Source: Strongylocentrotus droebachiensis (Eukaryota > Echinodermata > Echinoidea > Camarodonta > Strongylocentrotidae). From it: a stretch of 64,000 nt of DNA. Below, one piece after another: positions 1 through 12,900 of the stretch. Every line of letters starts with the position of its first letter. Positions within the stretch are counted from its first letter, which is position 1. The notes under the pieces are model-generated. The model ran no database searches, was not told the DNA's origin, and saw only the letters and a list, made by a program, of their open reading frames with translations. Made by a program: the position numbers and the translations under genes. Location of the stretch: contig JAVYIG010007486.1 of assembly GCA_035222895.1 (NCBI GenBank), positions 1 through 64,000 on the forward strand. The letters are read 5' to 3'.

Positions 1-471
1 AATCCCATTTTGGCGGGCAGGCAATTCCCCCCCCTACATTTCTCTTTTTAATCATATTGTAGCAGGTCAGTGGTGGGCACATAATTCCACGAGCTAGCGA
101 GCGTAGCGAGCGAGCGAAAAAAATATTCTCTTTTAGTGAGAATATGGTATATACATAAACTTGGTTTCATTGTTCCATGTCAGGGACGTGATTATAAAAA
201 GCGATGTTATTTCTATTTTGGAGGGCGAGCAAACTTTTTGTAATGATAACTGGTTCATAAATGTCAGGTTTTTGTTGCAGGCCGGGGCCTACAAAATCAT
301 GTTTAAGGTGATGTTAATTCCATTTTGGCGAGGAGCGTAGCTACAGAGAGCAAACCAAATTTTCTTTGAATAACGTTTGGTACATACTTATTAACTGGTA
401 ATTTGTTGTAGGTTGGAGCGAGCATGTTTGTTAGCGTGTTAATTGTAAAGACAACGTAGCAAGAGAGGGTA

Positions 472-508
<37 letters not shown>

Positions 509-2240
509 GTTGATTAGTACATGAACTTTGTTTATTGTTGCAGGTCAGGGCGGGCAAATCATAAAGGCGATGTTAATTCCATTATGACGAGCAAGCTCGA
601 ACCAAGCTGGAAAATACACTATTCTTTCAATAAGAATTGGTATACGTAAACAGATTTTTTGTTGCAGGTTGGAGTGGACACGATCATGTTTTAAGATGAT
701 GTTAATTCCATTCAGCTAGCGAGCGTAACATATAATTGTCTTATGATGATTGGAACATAGATTAACATCTACCCTAGCAGGTCGGGGCCTTATTATTAGG
801 CAATTTTAATTCAATTTTGGGTAGAAAAAAGCGAAAAAAACATTTTTTTAATTTTTTTTTTTACTGATTTGCTGCAAGTTGGAACAAGCACAATCGCGCT
901 TAACCCTAAAAAGGCCGGGCTATTTGAGGTCTTAGTACTGCCGGGGGGGGGGGCATTATTGCCCCCTTAAGATCTCGGCCGTAAAACGGCCGATCGCCGC
1001 AAAAATTTGCACACATGTCAAGTGAAGTGTATAGAACAATATGATAATTTCAATTTTTTGAAAAATTCACTCATTTGCATATTTATGGTAATTTATGCAA
1101 ATAAGGTCATAATTTTTACCCATAAATCATATATTATTCATATTTAAGCATTCTTTTTCACTACATATATTCATTAGACCATTTGGAACAATAATACGAC
1201 AAAACAATTGGAAGTTCCAGCTTATTCCTTATGTTATCTATTGTTTTGATAATTTCTTATGTAAGTTCTTTGTTTTTTTTACTTATGTATTTTATTGTTT
1301 TTGTTGTTTTATTTCATTTCTAACTACAATTCAACTATTTTGACTCCAAAAACAACCACCTTAACTTTAAACAAGACCCAATAACCAATGTTTGATCTAT
1401 TTTTAGGAAAAAATGACATTTCCATATGTTTTGTACACAAATCACGAAAATGAGCGATTTTCGGGCTGACATGCAAAGAAAAAAGGTCACGTGACCTTGT
1501 AACTGTAGGTCCGATTTTCAAAAAAAATCTTTTAAAAGTTGCGCAAGACTCTAAGGAAAAATATCAGCAAGCGGCGGGGCGCCATCCATATGCGTTCCCG
1601 AACAATCAGACAAATCGTGGAGGGGGGGGGGTGGGCATGATGGCCCCCCGGCCTTATTAGGGTTAAGGCGATGTTAATTACATATTTGGGAGTGAGCGTA
1701 TAGCGAGCGAGCAAAAATACTATTTTCTTTCAATGATAATTGATATATAAACATAGATCTTTATGTTGCAGGTCGGGGTGACACAAATCAACTCATATAT
1801 CAATCACTAAAATCAATCAATTCATCAATTCTGGTGAGCGAGGAAACAATATCTCTTAACGTGTGGTACTTATCAACTGGGATTATTGTTGCAGGCAAGG
1901 GGGCGCACATATTTTGTTAGAAATGTCAATTTCGTTTTGGCGAGCGAGCATAGCGAGCAAGCAAAAAAAAATATTATTTTTTAATAGAATTTAATACATA
2001 AACTTGTTTTTATTGGTGCAGGTCGGGATGGGCGCAATCGCGTTTAACGCGATATCAATTCCTTTTTGGCAAGAGGGTTATATTGCATGTGAAGGGTGGG
2101 CTCAATTGTTTTCAAAGCAATGTCTATTTCATTTATTCGCGAGTGAGCGTAGCGAGCGAGAAAAAATGAATTAGTCTCTTTTAATAACATTTGGTACATA
2201 CATTGGGTGTTATAGTTGCCATGGTTGCGGATCGGGGCCC
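1..2240. repeat. Degenerate tandem array, ~95-133 bp unit
   Basis: A unit recurs about a dozen times. It begins near GCAGGTCGGGG, passes through a GGCGATGTTAATTCC-like segment and a run of GCGAGC/GTAGCGAGC, then an A-rich block and a TTGGTACATAAAC-like segment. Recognisable unit starts lie near 63, 278, 541, 664, 778, 873, 1769, 1891 and 2020. Spacing is irregular (about 95 to 133 bp) and copies are strongly diverged. The array is interrupted by a TTAA-flanked insertion at 900-1666. No coding sequence is visible, and the array runs off the left edge of the window. Confidence 0.75.
900..1666. mobile_element. TTAA-flanked non-autonomous DNA transposon inside the array
   Basis: The ends are inverted repeats: TTAACCCTAAAAAGGCCGGG on the left and CCCGGCCTTATTAGGGTTAA on the right. 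Flanking array sequence resumes correctly on both sides; an uninterrupted copy near 2040 reads CGCGTTTAACGCGAT. TTAA is therefore the likely target duplication, as in piggyBac- or Kolobok-type elements. The interior is AT-rich with G runs near both ends and has no transposase ORF. Confidence 0.7.
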
Positions 2241-2241
2241 G

Positions 2242-2356
2242 TCTTTTCTTTTTTCTTTTTTCCCCTTTTCCTTTTTTTCCTTTCCTTTCCTTTCTTTTCT
2301 TTTCTTTCCCCTTTTTTTTCCTTTCCCCTTTTTTCCCCCTTTTTTCTTTTTTTCCC
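2242..2356 (+). repeat. Polypyrimidine tract
   Basis: This is over 100 bases of almost pure C/T on the plus strand. Lysine/arginine-rich or Phe/Ser-rich reading frames across it are composition artefacts. It lies at the right edge of the tandem array. Confidence 0.85.
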
Positions 2357-2998
2357 TGAAGCCCGTCAGGGGGGCACTCTGCCCCCCTCAGGTACGCTAG
2401 TGCCCCCTCCCACATGTATTATATTATTCAATAAAACAAAAATTAGAGTTAAAGAGTAAACGCAACACAATGTGAGGATTGGATGTCCATTCTGTCACGC
2501 TGGAGTTACCCATACTAATAAATGGATTATTAGATAGAGCAGACAAGACACGTATGTGAAGCTGCTAAAGTGTAACTTCTCGCTAAACCGTAACCTAACG
2601 CCTAAGTAATAAACTCAATTAAACAAAATGTGGTCTTTTGACAAAATAATACATTGTTAGAAGAGTGAATTGATAATAGAGGGCGTAACATCAAATAAAA
2701 TGAATCAATTACAAATATAATAACAATGTTTGATTTTATGAAAATGTTACAGTGATGTTTTAATACTTATCGAGATTCAGATCATCAAATTTCAGCACGA
2801 TAAGATTTGGGCTTATCAATTAACAATAGTTTGTTATAGAGGCATCAAAAAACTCTTTTTCATGAAAGGTTTGCAAGACAAAATCATTTTCATGGCGATG
2901 GTGAATTGTTTGATGTGGCATTTGTTGAAGTATCCTCAAAGTGGCTTTTCAATTAATGTCCGAACGATGTTATAGTAAGCAAATATTAATCGACTACG
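2357..2998. other. Intergenic, nothing recognised
   Basis: AT-rich sequence with no open frame, splice pattern or repeat structure that I can support. Confidence 0.5.
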
Positions 2999-3120
2999 AG
3001 GGTAATGGTACAAACTATCATCGCCGAGGTGATCTCGGGGCTACTATCTTCCCGAGCCGCGGCGAGGGAAGATGGTAGCCCCGAGATCACCGAGGCGATG
3101 ATAGTTTGTATCCATTGCCC
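2999..3120. repeat. Long palindrome (hairpin, ~53-bp arms)
   Basis: The left arm runs from GGTAATGGTACAAACTATC to CTACTATCTTCC. The right arm is its near-perfect reverse complement, ending GATAGTTTGTATCCATTGCCC minus a few mismatches. They are separated by a short GC-rich loop (CGAGCCGCGGCGAG). It is probably a small foldback element; no TSD was assigned. Confidence 0.8.
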
Positions 3121-3592
3121 AAGTAAAGGAGGTTAATATTTGTTTTATATCCCACATCGGCAATAAGGTCTATTTAAAGTGAATTTTACATAATAATAAG
3201 AACTGATTCTGCAGACAGTTTAGCTTCAGCTAGATTTTACAAACCGCAACATGCATACATGTAATACAGTTGATGCGCGCTCATTTGACATTGACATTGA
3301 CTTTGACATTTCGCGTAACCTACTTTGCTATGCGTATTCAATGGGCAAGGGTGGGCAAGTGGGGTAGCAGCAAAAAATTACTTTACAAAAGTACTATCTC
3401 GACCTGAGATCGAAAGATAGTACTTGTCTATACCTTTTTCGTGCTCTGTACAATCGCAATGCAAACAACTATACATGAGGGATATAATAAACAATATCAT
3501 CATATCATGGGAAAGCAAATTTGGAATGAAAAACATTGAATTATAAACCTACGTTGCGCTCTCCCCCAAAGTCGGGGGGGGGGGTGGGGGGG

Positions 3593-3957
3593 CGTTCAGA
3601 GGTTCCTGTATAGAAATTCAGCATAGGGCATGCACAAGGCCTGACACATTTTAGAATGACTAGTGATTTTTTTTCTGTTAGGTTTATATAAATATTGTAC
3701 AGATATAAATAGGCTATACAATATTAATGAGTCTGACTTTGGTAAGGTACAAAAATCGACCCAAAACCTGGGTTGCATTCTACCTCAAACTCCGGGGGAC
3801 CACTCGGAGGTTCCCCTAGAAATACAACTTAGGGCCTACACAAGGCCTGAAACATTTTAGAATGGCGTTAATATTTTTCAGTTGAAGGTAATGTATATGC
3901 TTTATATATACATGTACATTGTACAGATAGAAATAGACTGTACAATATTAATGAGAT
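3593..3957. repeat. Diverged direct duplication (~150-bp unit)
   Basis: Two copies (about 3593-3737 and 3797-3957) share CACAAGGCCTGA, ACATTTTAGAATG, TTGTACAGATA and CTGTACAATATTAATGAG. A poly-G/GGGGTGGGGG run precedes the first copy. A second poly-G run (4264-4280) and short GGTTCATAATTCCGAAGG repeats (4140-4250) follow. No gene is seen between 3120 and 4690. Confidence 0.6.
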
Positions 3958-4687
3958 CAATACCAAGCGAATTTGACTGAGGGGAGGCCCTCAGTTTCGT
4001 ATCATGGATAGCGTTACTTATGAGTAGTGACCCCGAATGTAAATTCGGAATAGTGCCCCTTCTTTATGTTTATGAATAGCGACCCGGATTTCGTATTATG
4101 AATAGCGGTCCTCACGATAAGGTTACATGTCGTTTTTCCGAAGGTTCAAAGTTCCGAAGGTTCATAGTTCCGATAATGAAATAGGGTTCATAATTCCGAA
4201 GGTTCGTAATTCCGAAAATGAAATAAGGTTTATAATTCCGAAGGTTATTCCCCCAATATTTCAGGTGGGGGGGGGGGGGGTGGCCTGTACAACCATCCCC
4301 CAATAATTCACCATCAAACAAAAAAAAATTGAAAAGAAAAATTAATGATGAGAGCCGATTTGAGTTGTTAATGGTTAGGCTATTCCTCGCAAGATGACCA
4401 TCAATATACACATTTTGCTATCTCATTTTCATAATACATACATATATAACTAGAAAACGAATTAAATGAGACAACCGTATATGAGACAAGAATAAATTGA
4501 ATTTTCGCTCATACGGCTTTATCAGGAATTGATGCATTTATTCAATTTATTCAATCAACAGCATCATAGAAATGCAGTGCGCCAACTGCAAAGCCGCAGC
4601 GCAAAAGTGCGAAAAAAAGTAGAGAGTGGGAGAGAGGGAGAGATAATGAGAGACAGAGAGGATAATAACCCATGTAGCAAGTCTATC

Positions 4688-5590
4688 AAATTGACTGTCT
4701 GGCATGTTCTAAGTTGTGGGTGTGGCCAGGGGACGCCCCCGCCCAAAAAGCGGCCCTTTTGACGACAAAATAGTATTTTGTAAATAATATTTTAAGGAAA
4801 CCTTGAACCACCATGAGTTTGGTGTAATATGAAAGAAAATTAAATTATCTACATTTTGATACATTTCAACGAAATTAGGATTAATTAACATTGCAAATCT
4901 AAGTAAAAAAACATGATTTTGGGTGATTTTTTTATGTACTTTTACATAATTTGCTTCCTGTAATTGATGTTTATAATGATTGATTATTGTTAATCTTGTC
5001 CTTATTTTGATATTTCTTTAGTTCATGATGTGTAATTTTGTTGTGATACTATTGTAAAGCGCATTGTTATTTTCTCCGAAGATGAAATTCGCTATAGAAG
5101 CCTAGGTTATTATTATTAGTAGTAGTATGGAATTTTATCAAAAAAGATTATCTTCCATATATCAGAATCGGAGAAGTGCATTTTTTCATAACTTTTCAGG
5201 AATTTAGTTATGTACAAAGACAATATCCTGTGCGAGGGATAGGTTTATATATCTTTTCAAAAAAAAAGTTATAGCAATCCAAAGTTTTTGATCTGATTTC
5301 GACAAAAACAAAATTTTTGCCCATTTACACATTTAAATAAGCACATTCCTGGAAAGTTATGAAAAAATGCACTTCAAACTCTAAATTTGCAATTTTAATG
5401 AATTCTAATTTCGTTGAAATAGGTATCAAAATGTAGATAATTTAATTTTCTTTCATGTAACACCAAACTCATGGTGGTTCCTTAAAAAATTATTTACAAA
5501 ATACTATTTTGTCGTCATAAGGGCCGCTTTTTTGGCGGGGGCATCCCCCTGGCCACACCCACCACTTAGAACATGCCAGACGGTCAATTT
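4688..5590. mobile_element. Long-TIR (foldback-like) element, ~0.9 kb
   Basis: The left end AAATTGACTGTCTGGCATG matches the reverse complement of the right end, CATGCCAGACGGTCAATTT. The inverted similarity continues inward for about 200 bases through a GTGGCCAGGGG/AAAGCGGCCCTT segment and past an ACCACCATGAG motif. A further inner pair (GTGCATTTTTTCATAAC near 5180; reverse complement near 5360) extends the arms. A LINE-like 3' tail at 4970-5130 appears only on the left side. No transposase frame. Confidence 0.7.
4970..5130 (+). mobile_element. CR1/L2-like LINE 3'-tail fragment
   Basis: The pattern TGTAAAGCGCATTG ... GAAATTCGCTATAGAAG followed by ATT-rich simple sequence resembles the 3' UTR ends of CR1/L2-type non-LTR elements (compare 43305-43375 in this window). 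It sits within the long-TIR element and has no counterpart in the opposite arm, which suggests a later insertion. Confidence 0.45.
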
Positions 5591-6834
5591 GTTATGTGGA
5601 GCTATGCGATCTTTACATCCGTGCACATGAAAATTGGTTTCCTTTCCAGCTAGGTTGACCCCCCCCCCCCCCCCCCCCTTGGCTCCCTATAGCGGTAGGA
5701 TAGTGAAACAGCCTACTTTGTTTACTATTTAGCTTGTAAATAGACTGCATTATACTTATACATTTTATTGATGTCACTATCTACATTGTTCATAATACTT
5801 TGTGTTTACTAGTTGGGTCATTGTTCATGTTTGTACTTTCATACAATATACCTATTATCGTTTGTATATTTGTGTCATATTATCTATGTATAATGTATAA
5901 GAAATATTGACGTATTAACAAGTCATGCATTGCTATTTATACTTTTATGTTTGTTTACATACCCCGAGAGGGGGTCAAGGAGTCAATCAAATTCTACAAT
6001 GAAAAGAAAAAAATTCAGGAATGCCTATCAATAAAAACTGTTGTTCTGTCAAAGAGCATTGTAGAGACGAAGAACAAGAATAATAATACAACGTCGTTAA
6101 GCGTGATACCGTTCACTTCTATCCCTCTCTGACAAATAATCCGAACAATATAGAATCAACCGAGTGAAGTGGAACTGTTAATATACACATAATGCACTTT
6201 TGCAAGTGTGTTAGGGAAAGGCATAGGCCATTGCACGAAGTTTAGTCAGTGCCCATATGTGATAATGCACGCGCAAGTGCATTATAGATATCGTACTGAC
6301 CAGGGACCAGTATAAATCCAAAAGTCCAGTGTCAAGTTTACTCTTTAAACCATTAACATTAAGGCTGAGAATTGAAAGATTTGAAAGATTTGAAAGATAT
6401 GAGAGAGGGCCGAATACTGAACTCAGGCCAGACTGTTTCAAATTTCAATCGATCTTCTGACCAGCCTAGCCGACGGTCAAGGTCATCCGGCCCACAAATA
6501 ATATGCTTCCTGGGGTCACCTTTCAGCACACAGTGCACCTTGAGTATACATTACAGGATAAATGCATACTGACGTGCAGTCTACTGAGGATGTTTATTTT
6601 AATTCTACTTACAGGTTGAATAGAATTACTCAACTGGCGTATCGTTGGAGTTATACAAGAAAGCGGAAATCTAGCCCTGTCTTTCCTTTTCGAGCGTACC
6701 AATGGATATAAATCTACATTTGTATACAGTAGAGAGACACAACCTTCGATCATTTCAAGTACATTTTCACATTTGTATTTTGTGATTATGCGTTTGCTGT
6801 GAGAAAACCTATTATAGGACTACAGTTTGGTCGA
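5591..6834. other. Upstream region of the sarcosine-oxidase-like gene
   Basis: It contains a C20 run at ~5660, AT-rich sequence, and a small inverted motif (ATAATGCACTTTTGCAAGTG / GCACGCGCAAGTGCATTAT) near 6190-6285. There is also a thrice-repeated GAAAGATTT at 6375. Promoter and 5' UTR of the + strand gene should lie here, but no TATA box or initiator can be assigned confidently. Short open frames look non-coding. Confidence 0.4.
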
Positions 6835-6936
6835 ATGGCTACCTTGGACGTGGTAGTGGTTGGGGCAGGAATAGAGGGGTCATCTACGGCCTACTGGTGT
6901 GCCAAACATGGATTGGACACCCTTCTCCTCGAACAG
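6835..6936 (+). CDS. Exon 1: FAD-binding Rossmann motif
   Basis: Encodes residues 1-34 with a beta strand LDVVVVGAG, the dinucleotide-binding GxGxxG-type turn (GAGIEG) and the acidic ribose-binding residue near DTLLLEQ. It ends in GAACAG|GTTAGT, phase 0. An in-frame GTG upstream (6799) is not needed as a start. Confidence 0.85.
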
Positions 6937-9900
6937 GTTAGTAACATAACGGTAATTATTGGAAGAGAGAAAGAGAGAAAAACACAGAGAAAGTGGGATG
7001 GGGAGAGAAAGAGAAAAAGGGGGAAGTGAGAGAGGGAGGGGGTGGGAGAGAGAGGGGGGCTGAGGAGACATTTACATATTATTTTGGGACTTTTTATCAC
7101 GATAGGTACCTGCGGCATAACAACAAAAAAATGATTTAAAAAACATTATCTTAGAACATTTTACTCATATGTAACAGTTCTGTGACTCCTATTTTGATAT
7201 ATGGGATGACCCTTTATTAGACAAATGTAAATCTAAATCATTTATCCCAATTTTGAGGCTGGGAAATCTTACATTATAGGCCTACTTGATATAATAATTA
7301 TATTAAATTCAATTCAATTAATTTATTCAACGATATAAAATAAAAAAAAGTACAATACAATATAATATGTTGACATAATCATAAAAGAAGTTAACAGAAT
7401 AACATATCGTTAGGGGCAACCCAAAAAGATCAAGATCTAGTGGACTGGTGCCCCTTTTACAAAATTAACAAATTACAAGTAAAACATTAATAATAATCAC
7501 AAGCGGACACATCCAACACACACACATAATTATACTCACCCTCTTTACTCTATTAACAAGGTAAAGAGAAGGGAATGAGAAAGAGAGATTACATGTACAG
7601 TGTACTAATATGAGGTTAAAAAATATATATATATGGAAATGAAGATGTATATTTATCAATAAAGTGACTTTTAAGTAAGACTTTGAAGGAGGAGGCTGTT
7701 GAACAGGGACGAATGATTGTATTGAAATTATTAAAAATCTTTGGTCCTACATGTTTAAAAGAATTGTACAATTTATTATTGCGTATTAGAAGTTAATGGA
7801 AGGTGAAATTGGGAAGCTGAACGTGTGTAATACTGATGAAAATCGTTATTAAAGTTAAATTAATTAATTATATTGGCTAGGGCGATTTTATGTTTGACAT
7901 AATACATCAATCCTGCAACTTTAAGTTCATATACACGTTATAAATAATGTTATTTTAATTCAAAAAAGAGGGAACAAGATAGCGCTAAATAAGGTGACTT
8001 AGTGCAAATAGGTAAGGCTTTTTTCTGCAATTTATGAAATGGTTCTAATTTGCTTTTCCCAACGTTGGCCCAGGTAATGTTACAATAATGAATAAAAGGA
8101 AGTATAAGTGAATCATATAGCATGAATAGATATTTTTGGGGTAGAATAGAACGCAATTTACAGATAATTCCGAATTTTTTAGAGATCTTTTTTAGTATAT
8201 ACGATGGTCTTGAAAAGTAAGTTGATTGTCCAATAAAACTCCAAGAAATTTCACGGAGTCAGAAACATTCAAGCATATATCATTAATTCTAACTTTGATT
8301 GTATGAGGAGGAAACTTAATATTCGGTTTAGAGAAATACAAAATACATGTTTTATTATGATTAATTACTAACTTATTGGAATCAAACCAGTTAACTACTT
8401 TGCTTAACTATTCGTTAGTCTTACGTAGGAGTGTATTAAATTCTGTTTGTGAGGAATGATATTGGTATCATCAGCAAATGAAACAATAAAAAAATGAAGT
8501 AACATTACACAAATCATTAATATACAGCAAGAATAGCAAGGGACCGAGTATGGATCCCTGTGAAATTCCGCATTCAACCTTGGAAAGAGATGAATCAAAA
8601 TTATAATACCTTGTATATTGGGACATATTCTGTAAATAATTTAATTTAAATGTTTAATTTAAATTAATAGTCTAAAACTACACCACGAATTCCAAAATAC
8701 GGTAATTTATACAAAATAATATTATGGTAAAAAAGATCGAATGCCTTTGACAGATCAAGTAAAATACCGAGTGAATGGAAATTATTATGAATATTAATTA
8801 ATAGCACATCATGTAGTTAAATCAATGCAAGCTCACAAGAATGATTTGATCTGAAACCATATTGAGCATTAGTTAATAAAGTATTCTTATGTATATATGA
8901 TTAGCTATACGATTGTACATGATTTTCTCTAAGATCTTTGAGAAGCAGGGTAATAAGGTAATGGGTCTATAATTAGAAAACAAAATAATGTCTATCGCCT
9001 TTTTTTATACACTGGAACTATTTTACCAATTTTCATTTTATTTGGGACAGAGTCAGTGCACATAGATAAATTAACAATATGAACCAAGGGAACAGCAATT
9101 GAATGAATGACTTTCTTATAATAAGATGCATGTTAATGTCATCAAACCCTGCACTCTTAGAATTTTTCATTTTTTTAAACAACATTAATTAATTCTGTTT
9201 CACATGTTGGGTACGAATAGATCGATGTATTGCAAGAATGGCTAAGATAAGAACTAAAGTGAGTTTTCGGTGATTGATTCAACTTAGATTGAGCAAGAGA
9301 AACAATGCTTGAAAAATAATCATAAAATTCTTTAGCAATATCATTGTCATTTTCTATTTTAACATCATTTTTCATTAAAAAGTGGGGAGTCTATCTTGCT
9401 TACTTTTTCCCAATTAGCTTATTAATAATTTGCCAAACTTTTGAAAGATTATTTTTTATTAATTTGTAGTAAGTCATAATAGTATTTTTCACGAACAGTT
9501 TTCCACTCACGATTCAGTACATTTTGGTACCTTTTAAATTTATCATGAGATGTATCATTGCGTGTTTACAATATTCTTTATAAAGCCTGTTCTTTTTATT
9601 GATACATCTTAATAAAGAAAAAGTAATCCATGATTTTCTTGATGAAGAATTGTTTTTATGAGTACCTTTCGAGCATTTGATACTAACAACATCTTTAAAC
9701 TTATTCAAAAAAGATCATATGCGAGTTCAACATTATCAAACTGAACAATATCATACCAATCAAGATTAATTAACTCATTTCTTATGGAATCAATAGCAGT
9801 AGAGTTAAGACATCTTCTGAATTTATTAGCATTAGTATTTCTATTTTCTTTTAGATTATTTTGAGTAATAGAACAAATTGGCAACTGGTCTGTTATCGTT

Positions 9901-12900
9901 ATAAAATATACCAGAAGAATTATCTTTACTGCAAACATTCGTAAATATATTATCTATAAGCGTTGTCGATGATTAAAAAATATAGGCTTATCAAAATTAT
10001 TGACGATATGATTTATTATACAAAATATTTACAAAGTCATTAACCTGATTTACAGTAGAACAATTCAGCAAGTTAATATTAAGATCACCCATAGTGTAGA
10101 CGTCTTTATTTTCTTTCTCCTGTTGTAAACAAGCATCAATTTCACAATTAAATTCTTCAACATTAGTATGGGGAACTCTATTTACAACAGCAACGATAAC
10201 ATTTCTTTTGTTTTGCATATCAATTTCAAGAAAGAGGGATTCACAAATTGCATCTAACAAACATAAATCCTGTCTTACAACCACATTCAGAGAATTTTGC
10301 ACAAGCATTGCGACACCACCGCCTCTACATTTTCCCTATCATTATGAAAAATGTATACCCACTGAGATTGAATAATGAAACTGGAGTATTGCTGTGGATC
10401 CACGTTTCACTAAATCCATATACAGAGAATTTTGGGTCTAATTGGCAAATAAAATCATGGATAGAATCAAAGTTCTTATATAAACTACGCGAATTAAAAT
10501 GAAGTAGGTTGAACATATTGCCATGTTGAAACTCAGAATTTGCATTAAAATCTTTTGGCAACCAGTATTTATTACGAAATAATATCAAACAGATTAGATT
10601 TCCTGTCGGGGTCAATATCAAGATAATATAATCACCCCGACTTGACAAAGATATTATTATCTGACCTGACTTGACAAAGATAATTTTATCTGACCTGACT
10701 TGAACAAGATAATATAACTACCCCGACTTGACAAAGATAAAAATATCTGACCTGATTTGAACAAGATAATATAATCACCCCGACTTGACAAAGATAAAAT
10801 TATCTGACCTGACTTGAACAAGATAATATAATCCCCTGACTTGACAAAGATACATTTATTTGACCTGACTTGACAAAGCTAATATTATCTTCCCTGACTT
10901 GACAAAGATATTACTATCTTTTAAATTATATACACACACATATAAATATGTATATATATATATATATATATATATGGGTATATATATCATCATTGTCATC
11001 GTAAACAAAATCATCATGGGATATTTGGTTAGGTATATAAGTTACGGTAGTCAACAGGGTTAATAGTAAATGTATTGAAAAAATTGTTAAGGTCTAAGTT
11101 AGAAAGAGAGGAGAAGGGAAATTGGAAATCACACGCCATCAACAATGACACACTATCAACAGTCACACAAGAGAATTTATTTAAGACTACAATTAAGATT
11201 ACAATACAGTATTATTTAAAATAAATATGAAAGAAGATGCAAAATCAATTTAAAATGAAGTGCACATGCAAAGCATGCAGAAATTACATTTGATTTAATT
11301 CATGTGGACTGATTATATGAAAGAAAGATACCGTGCCGTGGCTATTAAAATAATTGGGTGCAACGGGACCTCAGGGCTCGAATTTTACTAAGCGCCGTAT
11401 GGAGAATAATTCAGTATGCAGGTCGGGTCAGTAGCTACTGAGCCGACCTGCATACTGAATTAGCTACTGACCCGACCTGCATACTGAATTATTTTCCATA
11501 CGGCGCTTAGTAAAATTCGAGCCCTGAGGTCTCGTTGCACCCAATTATTTTATTAGTGCCCTTTTGTGAGGGATTAATCCTCATTACTGTCAATTATGAT
11601 TTAAGGACGTAGGTTCCCTAGCTGATTAGCATAGTAGCACACATATGATTTAGCAGTCACGCAAAACAAACACTCGCAAATTAATATTCAATACAATCTG
11701 AGAATGTATGCCATTATCTAGATCTATTAGATATAAATATTTTTTTTTAATCCTTCCCTAAACTGGGGTAAAAATAATTATTCCACCATTATGACCAACA
11801 GTGTAATTCCGAATTTTTTTTTTTCTGACAGTATCCCTTATCATATCTCTTATTATTTTGTGTTTATTAAAGGACAAGTCCACTCGAAAAATAACTTACT
11901 TTCAATCAAAGCAGAAAAATCAGACAAACCAATCAAAAAAAGTTTGAGCAAAATCGGATAACTAAATAAGAAAGTTATGAATTTTTGAAAAAGTATATAA
12001 AACTATGGAACAATGAGAATCACAACACAAATTACCAAGATGGTTATCAGTTTGTGACGTCATGTCCTCACTATTTATCAATTGCTTTATATAGTTTAAT
12101 CCCATTAATTTCCCTTTTTATTCCCCAAAACTTGATATCCCCATGCTTTTGTCCAAGTTATATCATTTGTACCATATTGCGTGCATGACATTTCACAAAA
12201 TCTTTTATGAACTTTGAAGAATTTATACTATTTTCTGAATATTGTATATTCATAATTATTGATTTTTAAATAATTAGTTTATCAAAATTCATATTTTTCA
12301 TGATTTAACTGGAAAAAAAATAACTCTACATTAGTGCATCCACACAAAAACATATTATGTCAATCTAACTTGGAAGCTGGTGTGAAGAAATAAGATTCTT
12401 AAGGAGAAAACAGGAAATGTATATCATTAGTGGATAGTGAGGACATGACGTCACAGACTCATTAGTGAGTTGCCAATTTTTTCCCCAAAACTTGATATCC
12501 CCATGCTTTTGTCCAAGTTATATCATTTGTACCATATTGCGTGCATGACATTTCACAAAATCTTTTATGAACTTTGAAGAATTTATACTATTTTCTGAAT
12601 ATTGTATTCATAATTATTGATTTTTAAATAAATAGTTTATCAAAATTCATATTTTTCATGATTTAACTGGAAAAAAATAACTCTACATTAGTGCATCCAC
12701 ACAAAAACATATTATGTCAATCTAACTTGGAAGCTGGTGTGAAGAAATAAGATTCTTAAGGAGAAAACAGGAAATGTATATCATTAGTGGATAGTGAGGA
12801 CATGACGTCACAGACTCATTAGTGAGGTGCCAATTTGTCTTGTGATTTTCAAAAATGTTCATGTCATTAAAAATGTATAACTTTCTTATTAGTAATCCGA

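Noticed and set aside
2044-2415. Lys/Glu/Gly-rich minus-strand frame
   Set aside because: Created by the polypyrimidine tract; no gene support.
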